From the NCBI GenBank assembly GCA_026707225.1, contig JAPOXG010000112.1:62001-126000 (forward strand): a DNA stretch of 64,000 nt, given 5' to 3'. The position numbers and the translations under genes were made by a program. Below, piece by piece: positions 25,935-34,184 of the stretch; the stretch's first letter is position 1, and the number at the start of each line of letters is the position of its first letter. The DNA is from Chloroflexota bacterium (GTDB lineage: Bacteria > Chloroflexota > Anaerolineae > Aggregatilineales > Phototrophicaceae). Under the pieces are notes generated by a model. The model was not told the origin of the DNA and ran no database searches. It worked only from the letters and a program-made list of their open reading frames with translations.

Positions 25935-27598
25935 CAGAATTCACCGACGCCGGCAATCCGCAGCCGTTCGATAATCACGAAGCCACCAGCGCAGACCAGC
26001 ATCAAGAGGACGCTCATCGCCAGCGACTGACGGTACGAGGCAAAGCCCGGATCGCCCAGCAAGCGGTAGATCACCACCGGAATCGTCACTGATTCTCGCT
26101 GCGCGACGAAGAGCGACGCGCCGAACTCGCCCATGCTGACCGTGAATGCGAAAATGGCGCCAACCGCAAGGCCCCGGCCCAGTAGTGGCAACTCAATAGT
26201 CAGCAAGGAGTCTATGGGCTTGGCGCCGAGCGTCTGCGCCGCCTCCCGCAATGACGGAGGAATCGCCCGCAAGCTGGGCAAAACGCTGCGGATCACGAAA
26301 GGCAGCGCGACCAAGGCGTGCGAAATGGGAATGATCAGCCAAGAGGCGCGCAGGTTTAGAGGCGGTTCGTCCAGCGCGATGATGAAACCAAAGCCCAAGG
26401 TGACCGCGCTCGTCGCCAGCGGCAGCATGAACAGCGGATCCAGCAGCCGCGACAGCCGTCCCCGGCGCTCAATCATATAGGAGGCGATGAGTCCCAGGCA
26501 CAATGCGGTGAACATGGCGATCAGCGCGAAACGCAGGGAGTTGAATATCGCCTCGATAGGGGCGATAAACAGCAGCGAACCACGAGACTTTTCCACCAAG
26601 CTGGCGAAATTGGCGAAGTCCAACTGACCCGCGACCAAAATCGAGCGCAAGACAAGCGCCAGCAATGGAGAAAATAGCAGGATAGCCATCAAAGCGACGC
26701 AAAGACTGAGGCACAACCGCTCCAGCAGCGTGCGAGGCCGCTTCGCGACGGCTGCGCTGCTGTCAAGCGCGAGCTGCAGTCTCTTCTGCGTGGACGTGTA
26801 GAGCATCATCATGAACAGCATGCTCAATATCTGCACCAGTGACAGCGCCGCCGCCAGTGGCAGGTTGAACATATTCACCGCCTGGTAGTAAATCTGCACC
26901 TCCAGCGTGGCGAAGCGAATGCCGCCCAGTATCAGAATCACGCCGAAGCTGGTGAAGGAAAAGATGAACACCAGCAGGCCAGCCGAAAGCATGGCCGGGC
27001 GAATCAGCGGCAGACGAATGTCGCGCCAGAGCGACAACTCATCCGCCCCCAGGCAGCGAGCCGCCTCTTCGACCCTGAAACCCAGCGACGACCAGTAGCT
27101 CGTCATGATGCGCAGCGCCACCGCAAAGTTGTAAAAGACGTGCGCAATGATGATCATCGCCAAGCTGCGCTCAAGCTGGATCGGCTGGTACTCCAGCGAA
27201 GACATTGTCGTCAGCAAATCGTTCAGCAAGCCGTTCACCCCCAGCAAGGTCGCGAATGCCAGCGCGACCACCACGGTCGGCAAGACAAAAGGCAGCGTCG
27301 CCAGCGACAGCAGCAGCGTCTTGCCGCGGAATTGATAGCGAGCAAAGACGAATGCGCAAGGAGTGGCCAGCAGCAGCGTGACGGCGGTCGAAAGCGCCGC
27401 TTGATAGACAGTGAAAAGAAGCGTCCCGATGTAATAGTCGCTCGACAGCAGCCGAACAAAAGCCGACAGGTCCAGAAAGCCGGCGGGACGCAGGCTGACA
27501 TCGAAGATCGACAGCAGCGGATAGACGTAAAAGAGCCCTAGAAAAGCCAGCGGGAGCAGAAAAACGGCGATCCAGAGCTCACGCGCGCGCCGCATCAA
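25934..27598 (-). CDS. Double-length ABC permease, thiamine type (ThiP-like)
   Basis: 554 residues with about twelve membrane helices. There are two binding-protein-dependent permease domains in one chain, each with an EAA loop: EEAARCLGADELSLWRDIRLPL and, later, REAAQTLGAKPIDSLLTIELPL. Fused permeases of this size are typical of ThiP and FbpB. It overlaps the upstream binding protein by 4 nt and the downstream ATPase by 1 nt, so expression is probably coupled. Confidence 0.88.
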   Translation of the reverse strand: MMRRARELWIAVFLLPLAFLGLFYVYPLLSIFDVSLRPAGFLDLSAFVRLLSSDYYIGTLLFTVYQAALSTAVTLLLATPCAFVFARYQFRGKTLLLSLATLPFVLPTVVVALAFATLLGVNGLLNDLLTTMSSLEYQPIQLERSLAMIIIAHVFYNFAVALRIMTSYWSSLGFRVEEAARCLGADELSLWRDIRLPLIRPAMLSAGLLVFIFSFTSFGVILILGGIRFATLEVQIYYQAVNMFNLPLAAALSLVQILSMLFMMMLYTSTQKRLQLALDSSAAVAKRPRTLLERLCLSLCVALMAILLFSPLLALVLRSILVAGQLDFANFASLVEKSRGSLLFIAPIEAIFNSLRFALIAMFTALCLGLIASYMIERRGRLSRLLDPLFMLPLATSAVTLGFGFIIALDEPPLNLRASWLIIPISHALVALPFVIRSVLPSLRAIPPSLREAAQTLGAKPIDSLLTIELPLLGRGLAVGAIFAFTVSMGEFGASLFVAQRESVTIPVVIYRLLGDPGFASYRQSLAMSVLLMLVCAGGFVIIERLRIAGVGEF

Positions 27599-28647
27599 CG
27601 CAGCATGACCTCCATCCAGGCTTGAATCCAGTCCTCGCGATTGGCTTCGATTTCCGCCGGTTTCACCAATGCCGGATTCTCAGGAATCATAGCGTGCTCG
27701 GCGAACACCGCCGGCAGCATGACATCCTCCCGCACCGGGAAGACAAACATATTGAGCGGCAAATCTTCCTGGAAGGCCGGGCTCAGCATAAAGTCGACGA
27801 ATTGCCGAGCCGCTTCTTCGTTGGCCGCCCCAGCCAATATGCCGACGTATTCCACCTGGCGGAAGCACATATTGTCGCCAACGATGGCGCCGGTGATCGC
27901 GCCCGCATCGGGATCTTCACTGTAGTAAACTTCCGCCGGCGGACTGCTGGCGTAGCTGACGACCATGGGGCGCGTACCGGAATCCCGGCCTGTCACCATG
28001 AACTCGCCGTAGTAGGCATCGGTCCAGCCATCGACAACGAGCAGATCGTTCTCATCCAAATCTTGCCAGTAGTCCAGATAGGTATATTCGCCGTCAGCGC
28101 CGAATGCGGCGATGGTCGCCAGCAGAAATGCCAGCCCGGGTGAAGAAGTCGCCGGGTTTTCCGCGACCAGCAAACCGCGGTATTCCGCTTTCGTCAAGTC
28201 GCTTAGGCTCCCAGGCAATTCCAGCTCGTTCTCTTCAAAAAAGGCGATGTCATAATTGAGGCAGACATCGCCGAAGTTGATCGGCGTCACGCGGAAACTC
28301 TCGTCGGGAAGGAAACCCTCCCCAACAAATTTCAGCGCCGGCGATTCATAGGGCGCGAAAATCTCAGCAGCCAGCGCCCGGCTCAAGAAGGTATTGTCCA
28401 CGCCATAGAGCAAATCGCCGAGCGGGTTGTTCTTGCTCAAGATCGCCTGATTCACCATCTGACCCGCGTCGCCCGAGCGCAGGATTTCGACCGATACGCC
28501 GCTGTCGGCTTCGAATGCCGCCAGCACTTCTTCAGTCATGGCGAAGCTGTCATGCGTCAGGACAATCAGCCGGCTCGTCTCTTGAGCGAGAACGGGGCAA
28601 GCCGCAACAAAGACCAGCAAAAGGATTGCAATCGCGCGCGCACTCAT
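27595..28647 (-). CDS. Thiamine-binding periplasmic protein (ThiB/TbpA-like)
   Basis: 350 residues with a signal peptide ending near VLAQE. The mature N-terminus reads LIVLTHDSFAMTEEVLAAFE and includes GDAGQMVNQAILSKNNPLGDLLYGVDNTFLSRAL. Further motifs are GDVCLNYD and the DGWTDAYYGEF segment characteristic of ThiB. It is the first gene after the TPP riboswitch, which supports thiamine or a phosphorylated form as ligand. No lipobox is seen. Confidence 0.9.
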   Translation of the reverse strand: MSARAIAILLLVFVAACPVLAQETSRLIVLTHDSFAMTEEVLAAFEADSGVSVEILRSGDAGQMVNQAILSKNNPLGDLLYGVDNTFLSRALAAEIFAPYESPALKFVGEGFLPDESFRVTPINFGDVCLNYDIAFFEENELELPGSLSDLTKAEYRGLLVAENPATSSPGLAFLLATIAAFGADGEYTYLDYWQDLDENDLLVVDGWTDAYYGEFMVTGRDSGTRPMVVSYASSPPAEVYYSEDPDAGAITGAIVGDNMCFRQVEYVGILAGAANEEAARQFVDFMLSPAFQEDLPLNMFVFPVREDVMLPAVFAEHAMIPENPALVKPAEIEANREDWIQAWMEVMLR

Positions 28648-28762
28648 GATTCAGCTCCAATCGTCTTATTTGCAAAGTCGACCATCATGGCGCATGCTCG
28701 AATCGGACGCGCCATGATTTCACACTTGCCTGAGACTGAAGAAGCTGGATCTGCTGTATGCA

Positions 28763-28798
28763 AAAGCCACCCCTGTCGGGGTGTGTACAGGGGTGGCT
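28763..28798 (-). terminator. Riboswitch expression-platform terminator
   Basis: On the minus strand a 12-bp stem (AGCCACCCCTGT with ACAGGGGTGGCT) closes a 10-12 nt loop and is followed by TTTT. It lies between the TPP aptamer and the thiamine operon, so control by premature termination is the natural reading. Confidence 0.85.
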
Positions 28799-28811
28799 AA
28801 AGCAAGGGTGT

Positions 28812-28911
28812 TGCAGACATCCCTACGCCAGCATTATCTGGATCAGGTTTATGGGTCGGCATGATTGTCACGCCCTCTCAGCCCGCTCGCGCAAGCTCCC
28901 CAAGTCTCGAC
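28812..28911 (-). promoter_or_regulatory. TPP riboswitch (THI element)
   Basis: Read on the minus strand, the aptamer shows the two conserved THI cores. CTGAGA at 28876-28881 recognises the pyrimidine. A segment at 28820-28848 reads ACCTGATC, then AGATAATG, then GCGTAGGGA, and recognises the pyrophosphate side. The P3 region lies between them. Thiamine pyrophosphate binding should favour the terminator at 28763-28798 and shut off the ABC operon. Confidence 0.96.
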
Positions 28912-28929
28912 ATTGGGTTGTTGATTGCT

Positions 28930-28958
28930 ATTATACTGTGCAAATACCTTCGCCGCAA
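28930..28958 (-). promoter_or_regulatory. Promoter of the thiamine operon
   Basis: A perfect TATAAT (28930-28935, minus) is preceded by TTGCGG (28953-28958) at 17 bp. Transcription would start near 28923, just before the aptamer and just after the stop codon of the CoA-transferase A gene. Confidence 0.7.
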
Positions 28959-28968
28959 CAATTTGCTT

Positions 28969-29787
28969 TCAAGACTGCGCAAAACGCGACACGTACTCGT
29001 CAAACCGGCCCCCGTTGCAGGCATCGGTATATTCAAGAATGGTTTCGCCGGCCAAGGGGTACAGGGGATAGCAGCTGCTCGGCGCGGCGCCGCCCGGCAG
29101 CTCCACCACCATGTCGCAACCGGGGCGGGGGATGATGACTCCGTCCGTCGACCGCTCCAATCGGTCAACGACACGCTCGACCGTCGCGATGACTGTATCA
29201 GCGACATAGACGAGCTCCAAGTCGATTCCCAGATTGTTATTGATCAGCACATTGCCCTGCCGATCGCCCGCTAGCCCGTGGATGACAGCCACATCGCAGG
29301 GGATCGCCGGAAAAGCCATCAGCGCTTCACTGCTGTAGGGGTCAATCACCGTCTTTACGTCGGGGCGCAGCGATGGCAAGTCGGTGCCCAGCCAGGCATT
29401 CGACGGGAGGAAGCCGACGCCAGCGATTTTAGCGCGAATCCCCATCACGATGCTCGCTTCCGTCTCCTCGACAAGCTCAAGGCGCTGTGCTTGGACGAAT
29501 TGCGTGAACATGGGCGCCAGGCCAAATGCCTCCAGTCCAAAATAGGCGGATCGCACACGCTTGACACAACCAGCGCCCACCAGCAAATCCGATTCCATCC
29601 CGCCGGTAAAGCTCAGCAAAGTCAATTCCGCCGGGGGCCGGCGGCGCATAAGCAGCGCTTTCACAAAACCAATCGGCCGGCGATAGAGCGTCATCCCGCC
29701 TAGAGCCAGGGTTGCGCCATCTTTCACCGTCGTCGCCGCTTCTTCAAGCGGCACATAGATATCATCAACAGGCATTTGCTCTGTCAA
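28969..29787 (-). CDS. Class I CoA-transferase, subunit A (glutaconate-CoA transferase/IpdA type)
   Basis: 272 residues. VKDGATLALGGMTLYRRPIGFVKALL and LTLLSFTGGMESDLLVGAGCVKRVRSAYFGLEAFG form the nucleotide-fold core of the A subunit. Later segments are GTDLPSLRPDVKTVIDPY and VAVIHGLAGDRQGNV. The enzyme would move CoA between acids or, as in IpdAB, hydrolyse a ring-derived CoA thioester. The likely partner is not adjacent but at 33348-34184, same strand, with ctpA-like, secG and SBP genes on the opposite strand between them. The substrate is unknown. Confidence 0.82.
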   Translation of the reverse strand: MTEQMPVDDIYVPLEEAATTVKDGATLALGGMTLYRRPIGFVKALLMRRRPPAELTLLSFTGGMESDLLVGAGCVKRVRSAYFGLEAFGLAPMFTQFVQAQRLELVEETEASIVMGIRAKIAGVGFLPSNAWLGTDLPSLRPDVKTVIDPYSSEALMAFPAIPCDVAVIHGLAGDRQGNVLINNNLGIDLELVYVADTVIATVERVVDRLERSTDGVIIPRPGCDMVVELPGGAAPSSCYPLYPLAGETILEYTDACNGGRFDEYVSRFAQS

Positions 29788-29870
29788 TCTGCGTCCGTCA
29801 CGCTCGTTTGCCGCTCGTCAGCCGCGTCCCCATCACCAGACGGCTGTTCCGAAGCGGCGCAATATTCGCC

Positions 29871-29876
29871 TATACT
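29871..29876 (+). promoter_or_regulatory. -10 element of the ctpA-like gene
   Basis: TATACT lies 41 nt upstream of the start codon. The -35 region lacks a good match. Confidence 0.4.
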
Positions 29877-29916
29877 ATATCGGTAAGGAGACTTCTGCAC
29901 CTATGGGAGATGATCG

Positions 29917-31122
29917 ATGAATGGCTTGCCTGCGATGCGCCGTCGCTCGCGCATTGGAGAATCTTTGATTGTCATCCTCGTGGTATTCGTCACCGGTTTC
30001 GCCGCCGGCAGCTTGTCTCAATCCAACACCGAAGCGCAAGAGGGCGCGGCGATCACTGAAACCGAGCGGGCTTTCGAGCCATTTTGGGATGCCTTCTCCA
30101 TAATTGAATCACGCTACCTGGACCCGGTCGAGGTGGATACGCTCGTAAATGGCGCGATCAGAGGCATGGTCAATGCGCTGGGCGACGCGCATAGCGGCTA
30201 TATTCGTCCTGAATTATGCCCGCGCAGCCGCGACTTCTCCGGTGAATTTTCGGGTATCGGCGTGACTGTCAAGACGGATGAAGCAACGGAGCGGATTGAA
30301 GTAGTAACGGTCATTCCCAACACGCCGGCGGAGAAAGTCGGCGTGCTGCCCGGCGATATCTTTCATGAAGTCGACGGCGAACGTGTAACGGGCTTTTCCC
30401 AAGCCGAGCTGTCGGCGCTTGTCCCCGGACCGCCTGGAACAACGGTTGCCATTGTATTCAAGCGTGGAGAAGAATTTGTTGACTACGAAATCGTTCGCGA
30501 CCGCTTCGAAATGCCAAACGTGTCCTACGACATTGTCGGCGAGGACATCGCATATATAGCGATGCTGGATTTTCACGATCTCTCACGATCGCAACTGGAT
30601 GAGGCTTTGGATGCCGTCGACATCCACAATGCGGGCGGGCTGATATTCGACATTCGCAATAATCCGGGCGGACCCTTGGCCAGCGCCATAGAAATCGGCA
30701 GCGCCTTCATCGAGGAAGGCGTCTTGTTGCGGCAAGTCTCTCGCAACCAAAGTGAGGAGGTCACTCGCGCCAGTGGCGATTCCATCGCTATCGACGTGCC
30801 GATTGTCGTCCTGGTCGACGAAACCAGCGCGAGCGCCTCGGAAGTGATCGCCGGCGCCATGCAAGACCACGGCGTCGCCACCATCATCGGCGAGACGACC
30901 TTCGGCAAAGGCACGGTGCAGAACTTGCCGGATCTCTCAAACGGCGGCTGCCTGCGCATCACCGTAGGGCGTTGGCTGACGCCCAATGGGCACTGGATCC
31001 ACAAACAGGGCATCACACCGGATATCATCGTCGAGTGGAATCGGCCAGAGGGGGGCAACGATGACACAAGGGACCCGCAGCTGGCCGCCGCGATTGAATA
31101 TCTCGAGTCCCGGCGCGACTAA
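29917..31122 (+). CDS. C-terminal processing peptidase (S41, CtpA-like)
   Basis: 401 residues. An N-terminal membrane helix (about residues 16-35) anchors the protein. A CtpA-type leader region (YLDPVEVDTLVNGAIRGMV, ALGDAHSGYI) is followed by a PDZ domain (about 105-185; GIGVTVKTDE, EKVGVLPGDIF) and the S41 protease core. The catalytic Ser lies in VDETSASASEVIAGA and Lys in TFGKGTVQ. It degrades or trims periplasmic proteins from their C-termini. GGAGAT precedes the ATG. It reads divergently from the CoA-transferase A gene. Confidence 0.93.
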   Translation: MNGLPAMRRRSRIGESLIVILVVFVTGFAAGSLSQSNTEAQEGAAITETERAFEPFWDAFSIIESRYLDPVEVDTLVNGAIRGMVNALGDAHSGYIRPELCPRSRDFSGEFSGIGVTVKTDEATERIEVVTVIPNTPAEKVGVLPGDIFHEVDGERVTGFSQAELSALVPGPPGTTVAIVFKRGEEFVDYEIVRDRFEMPNVSYDIVGEDIAYIAMLDFHDLSRSQLDEALDAVDIHNAGGLIFDIRNNPGGPLASAIEIGSAFIEEGVLLRQVSRNQSEEVTRASGDSIAIDVPIVVLVDETSASASEVIAGAMQDHGVATIIGETTFGKGTVQNLPDLSNGGCLRITVGRWLTPNGHWIHKQGITPDIIVEWNRPEGGNDDTRDPQLAAAIEYLESRRD

Positions 31123-31178
31123 TCGGCGCCAGCATCGTATACCTTGTATGTGGTCGCCTGCAGTCTGTCGGTTCGCGC

Positions 31179-31207
31179 TAGGCAGAACCCACGTCAACTG
31201 ATATAGT
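31179..31207 (+). promoter_or_regulatory. Probable secG promoter
   Basis: TAGGCA (31179-31184) and TATAGT (31202-31207) are 17 bp apart, giving a start near 31214, about 34 nt before secG. Confidence 0.5.
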
Positions 31208-31247
31208 TCAGGTGTTGCGTTCTTGAAGTTTCGCGGGGAGAGGCGTC

Positions 31248-31475
31248 ATGGCGGTTGCCTTACAGATATCGTCCATCGTTTTATCAATCGCGCTTATCAT
31301 CTTGATTTTGTTGCAGGTGAAGGGCGGCGCGCTGGGCAGCCTCCTGGGCGGCGACGCCGGCGGCGGCATCGCGCGCACCCGCCGCGGGCTGGAGAAGACG
31401 CTATTCCGCATCACCATCTTTTTGTCGATCGCCTTTCTTGGCATCGCTCTGTTCGCGGTGGCAACGCCGGGCTGA
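31248..31475 (+). CDS. secG: Preprotein translocase subunit SecG
   Basis: 75 residues: two membrane helices flank the conserved LLQVKGGALGSLLGG loop and the RRGLEKTLFRIT stretch. This matches SecG in length and pattern, the small partner of SecYE. A strong ribosome binding site (GGGGAGAGG) precedes the ATG. It is followed by an intrinsic terminator, so it is probably transcribed alone. Confidence 0.92.
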   Translation: MAVALQISSIVLSIALIILILLQVKGGALGSLLGGDAGGGIARTRRGLEKTLFRITIFLSIAFLGIALFAVATPG

Positions 31476-31521
31476 GCCTAGCGGCCATCTCACTTACGCT
31501 ACCCAATCGATGATTTTTCGC

Positions 31522-31550
31522 CGTTCTGTCACCGCAGCAGAACGCTTTTT
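31522..31550 (+). terminator. Intrinsic terminator after secG
   Basis: A 7-bp stem (CGTTCTG/CAGAACG, loop of 9) is followed by C and five T residues. Confidence 0.75.
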
Positions 31551-31569
31551 GGGTTTTGGGTAACTCAAC

Positions 31570-33351
31570 ATGTTGCGCGGTTTCCGTTGGCAATTTATCT
31601 TGTTGACACTGGCAATCGTCGTATTCATGGCGAGCGCCCTTTTTCGCCTCAGCCGGCAAACGAGCCAGCCGCAGCCTGAGGCGCCCAAGCCCACTGCTGA
31701 ATCTTCCCTTCCGGCAACGACTGAAGCGACCGAGGCGCCTCGCCCGAATCCTAGCGCGACAGCTTCTTTAGAGACCGCCACCGGTCCTTCAATCGAGCCA
31801 ACGCCGGCGTACCGCGAAGGCTTGGTCGGAACCGTTCGCCGATTGAATCCGCTCTTCGCGCATTTGAATCCGGTCGACCGCGACATATCCAGCCTCATCT
31901 TCGAGGGGCTTTTCGCCACCAACGACTATGGCGAAGTCGTCCCCCGGCTTGCCGAGCAACTTGTCATCTCCGCCGACGGCATCGCCTACGTGGTCAAATT
32001 GCGCGAAGACATAGGCTGGCAAGATGGCACAGCATTCAGCGCCGATGATGTCGTCTACACGATGTCCCTGCTGAGCGATACCGAATTTGCCAGATTCTCG
32101 CCGGACGGGGCTTTCTGGGCCACGGTCGAAACGCAGAAGCTCAACGAATATCTGCTGCGCTTCCGCCTTGCGCAGCCGCTAAGCAGCTTTCCACATCTAT
32201 TGACGATCGGCATTTTGCCCGAGCATGCGCTGCGCGGCACGACGATAGCACAACTGGCGCAACATCCATTTAATCTCTCGCCGATTGGGACTGGTCCATT
32301 TCAGCTGGCCGCCTTGCAGCTGGGCGCGGACAACGCTATACGCACTGTGGAATTGGCGCGCTCGCCCATATTCCTCGAACGACAGGAATCACAGGGAAGC
32401 TACTCTCTCACCCGATTGAGCTTTCATCTATATCCGAATGCGGAGGCGGCGCTGGCAGGATACAAAGCTGGCCTGATTAACGCGCTCGCCAATCTCGCGC
32501 CGCGGGACCAATTGCTCGACTTGCCCCATAGCCAAGTCTATACGCAAGCCGCCCCCTCGATTGTCATGCTCATCTTCAATTGGAAGGAGACGAGCTTTGC
32601 CGAGCGCCGCCTGCGCCAGGCGCTTTCGCTTAGCCTGGACGTGCCCGAACTGGTCGCAAGGCGCTTGGGCGCGGCAGTCGCCTACGCCGACAGTCCCTAC
32701 ACTCCCGGCTCTTCCGTTTACCTGCCTCATCCATTCTGGCGCCGCCATGACATCGCGCAGGCGCGCGCGCTCTTGGAGGCGGCCGGATCCTTCGCAGCGG
32801 GCGCTGAGGCAACCGAGTCAGACGCGGAAGCGGCGGATCTTGAAGGAGCGGCCGCCCGCTTCAGCTTGCTGATTGCAGACGAAATAACACTGAGAAATCT
32901 GGCCGCTGACATCGCGACTCACTGGCGTCAGCTCGGCATAGAATTGGAAATTGAGGCGGTCGGCGCTGACGAATACACAAATCGGCTCTCAACCGGGCGC
33001 TTCGAGACGGCGATTGTCGCGCTGCCAGCCGCCAGCGATTTCGATCTGTACCGCCATTGGCATCCGGCTCAATATGGCAGCGGACAAAATTACGGCGCCG
33101 CCTCAAACCACGAAGTGGCCGAACTCATCGAAAAAGCGCGCCGCGAAATCTACAGCAGCCGCCGCGCCGCGCTCCACCAGCAACTGCAAGACGCCTTTGC
33201 CGAAGAGGCGATCGCGATACCGCTCTATTACCGACTTTTCTCGTTTGTGGTCAGCGACCAGATCGAGGGTGTTCAAGTGGGTTTTTTGGCGTCGCCAGCC
33301 GATCGCTTTCGCGGGATCGGTGACTGGCGAATGGCCGCCCCTCCCAGCTAA
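31570..33351 (+). CDS. Membrane-anchored peptide-type substrate-binding protein (SBP family 5)
   Basis: 593 residues. Instead of a lipobox there is an uncleaved-looking N-terminal helix (residues 8-26), then a Pro/Thr/Ala linker (30-75). The body has OppA/DppA family landmarks: VGTVRRLNPLFAHLNPVDRDISSLIFEGLF, LREDIGWQDGTAFSADDVVYT, and NWKETSFAERRLRQALSLSLDV. The family binds oligopeptides, nickel or other solutes, but no permease or ATPase gene is near. It may work with a transporter elsewhere or have another role. Its stop overlaps that of the convergent CoA-transferase B gene. Confidence 0.85.
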   Translation: MLRGFRWQFILLTLAIVVFMASALFRLSRQTSQPQPEAPKPTAESSLPATTEATEAPRPNPSATASLETATGPSIEPTPAYREGLVGTVRRLNPLFAHLNPVDRDISSLIFEGLFATNDYGEVVPRLAEQLVISADGIAYVVKLREDIGWQDGTAFSADDVVYTMSLLSDTEFARFSPDGAFWATVETQKLNEYLLRFRLAQPLSSFPHLLTIGILPEHALRGTTIAQLAQHPFNLSPIGTGPFQLAALQLGADNAIRTVELARSPIFLERQESQGSYSLTRLSFHLYPNAEAALAGYKAGLINALANLAPRDQLLDLPHSQVYTQAAPSIVMLIFNWKETSFAERRLRQALSLSLDVPELVARRLGAAVAYADSPYTPGSSVYLPHPFWRRHDIAQARALLEAAGSFAAGAEATESDAEAADLEGAAARFSLLIADEITLRNLAADIATHWRQLGIELEIEAVGADEYTNRLSTGRFETAIVALPAASDFDLYRHWHPAQYGSGQNYGAASNHEVAELIEKARREIYSSRRAALHQQLQDAFAEEAIAIPLYYRLFSFVVSDQIEGVQVGFLASPADRFRGIGDWRMAAPPS

Positions 33352-34184
33352 CGCGACCCTTCGCGCCGGAGGATCTCCCGCAGCAAAGCCTTGCGCGCCG
33401 CGCCGCCCAAGGTTTCCAGCTTCCGCGTATCCAGCGGGTCAATCTCTTCTCGCAACAGCCGCAGGTCCTCTTCTTCGGGGGGATTCGTCTCAGCCAAGTT
33501 TTCAGCGACATCCAGCGCGAAGCCCGTCTTGCGTTGTATTCGATCCAACTCGACATAGGGGTGAATGCTTGTGAGGCGCATCCTGCCGCTCTCCCAGTCG
33601 AACTGACCCAGATCGGTGATCAGGTAGCGCGGTCCGCCGCCTCGAAGGCGCCCCGGCACATGCCCCATCCCGCTGGTGAAGTCGATTTTGCGCGCAAAGG
33701 TCAGCCGCGAGTGGCGCGGCACGTACAGGTAGCTGTGATCATAATTGGGCGTGACATCGGGGATGCCGCCGCTGCCGGGCAAGCGCATGCGCGGCTTATG
33801 GTAGTCCTTACCGATGGCGATATTATTCAAGTTGCCCCGCTGATCCACTTGCGCCGGCCGAAAGAATTCCTTGGGCTGAAACTTAGGCAGGATCTCGGCA
33901 GCGCCCGCGGCGAATCCCAGGTGAATCAGTCCCTTGCCCACCCACAGATTCTCAATATCGGAGATGCCGAGCGGACCCCAGTCTTGCACCAGCGCTTGTC
34001 CGATCGCCGAGGTGAAGCGAGCATTTGGCGCATGGCGGATTTTTCCCAATATCAGACCAGCGGCGACCAGCGGCGTGTTTATGCCCTGCGCCCATACATC
34101 GCCATCCCGCACCTGCCGCGAGATGCAAACGCAGATTAGCTCGTCGATGGAGTAATCGCTTGGAGTCGGCAATGCCCTAGCCAC
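33348..34184 (-). CDS. Class I CoA-transferase, subunit B (IpdB-like, no obvious catalytic Glu)
   Basis: 278 residues. DELICVCISRQVRDGDVWAQGINTPLVAAGLILGKIRHAP is the typical start of the B subunit, followed by QVDQRGNLNNIAIGKDYHKPRMRLPGSGGIPDV and a TDLGQFDW strand. The glutamate that forms the acyl-CoA adduct in true transferases should lie in an ESG-like turn. The equivalent place here reads FTSAIGQAL, without Glu. That resembles IpdAB-type enzymes, which hydrolyse rather than transfer. Its start overlaps the tyrS stop by 8 nt, placing it in the tyrS transcription unit. Subunit A is at 28969-29787. Confidence 0.78.
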   Translation of the reverse strand: MARALPTPSDYSIDELICVCISRQVRDGDVWAQGINTPLVAAGLILGKIRHAPNARFTSAIGQALVQDWGPLGISDIENLWVGKGLIHLGFAAGAAEILPKFQPKEFFRPAQVDQRGNLNNIAIGKDYHKPRMRLPGSGGIPDVTPNYDHSYLYVPRHSRLTFARKIDFTSGMGHVPGRLRGGGPRYLITDLGQFDWESGRMRLTSIHPYVELDRIQRKTGFALDVAENLAETNPPEEEDLRLLREEIDPLDTRKLETLGGAARKALLREILRREGSR

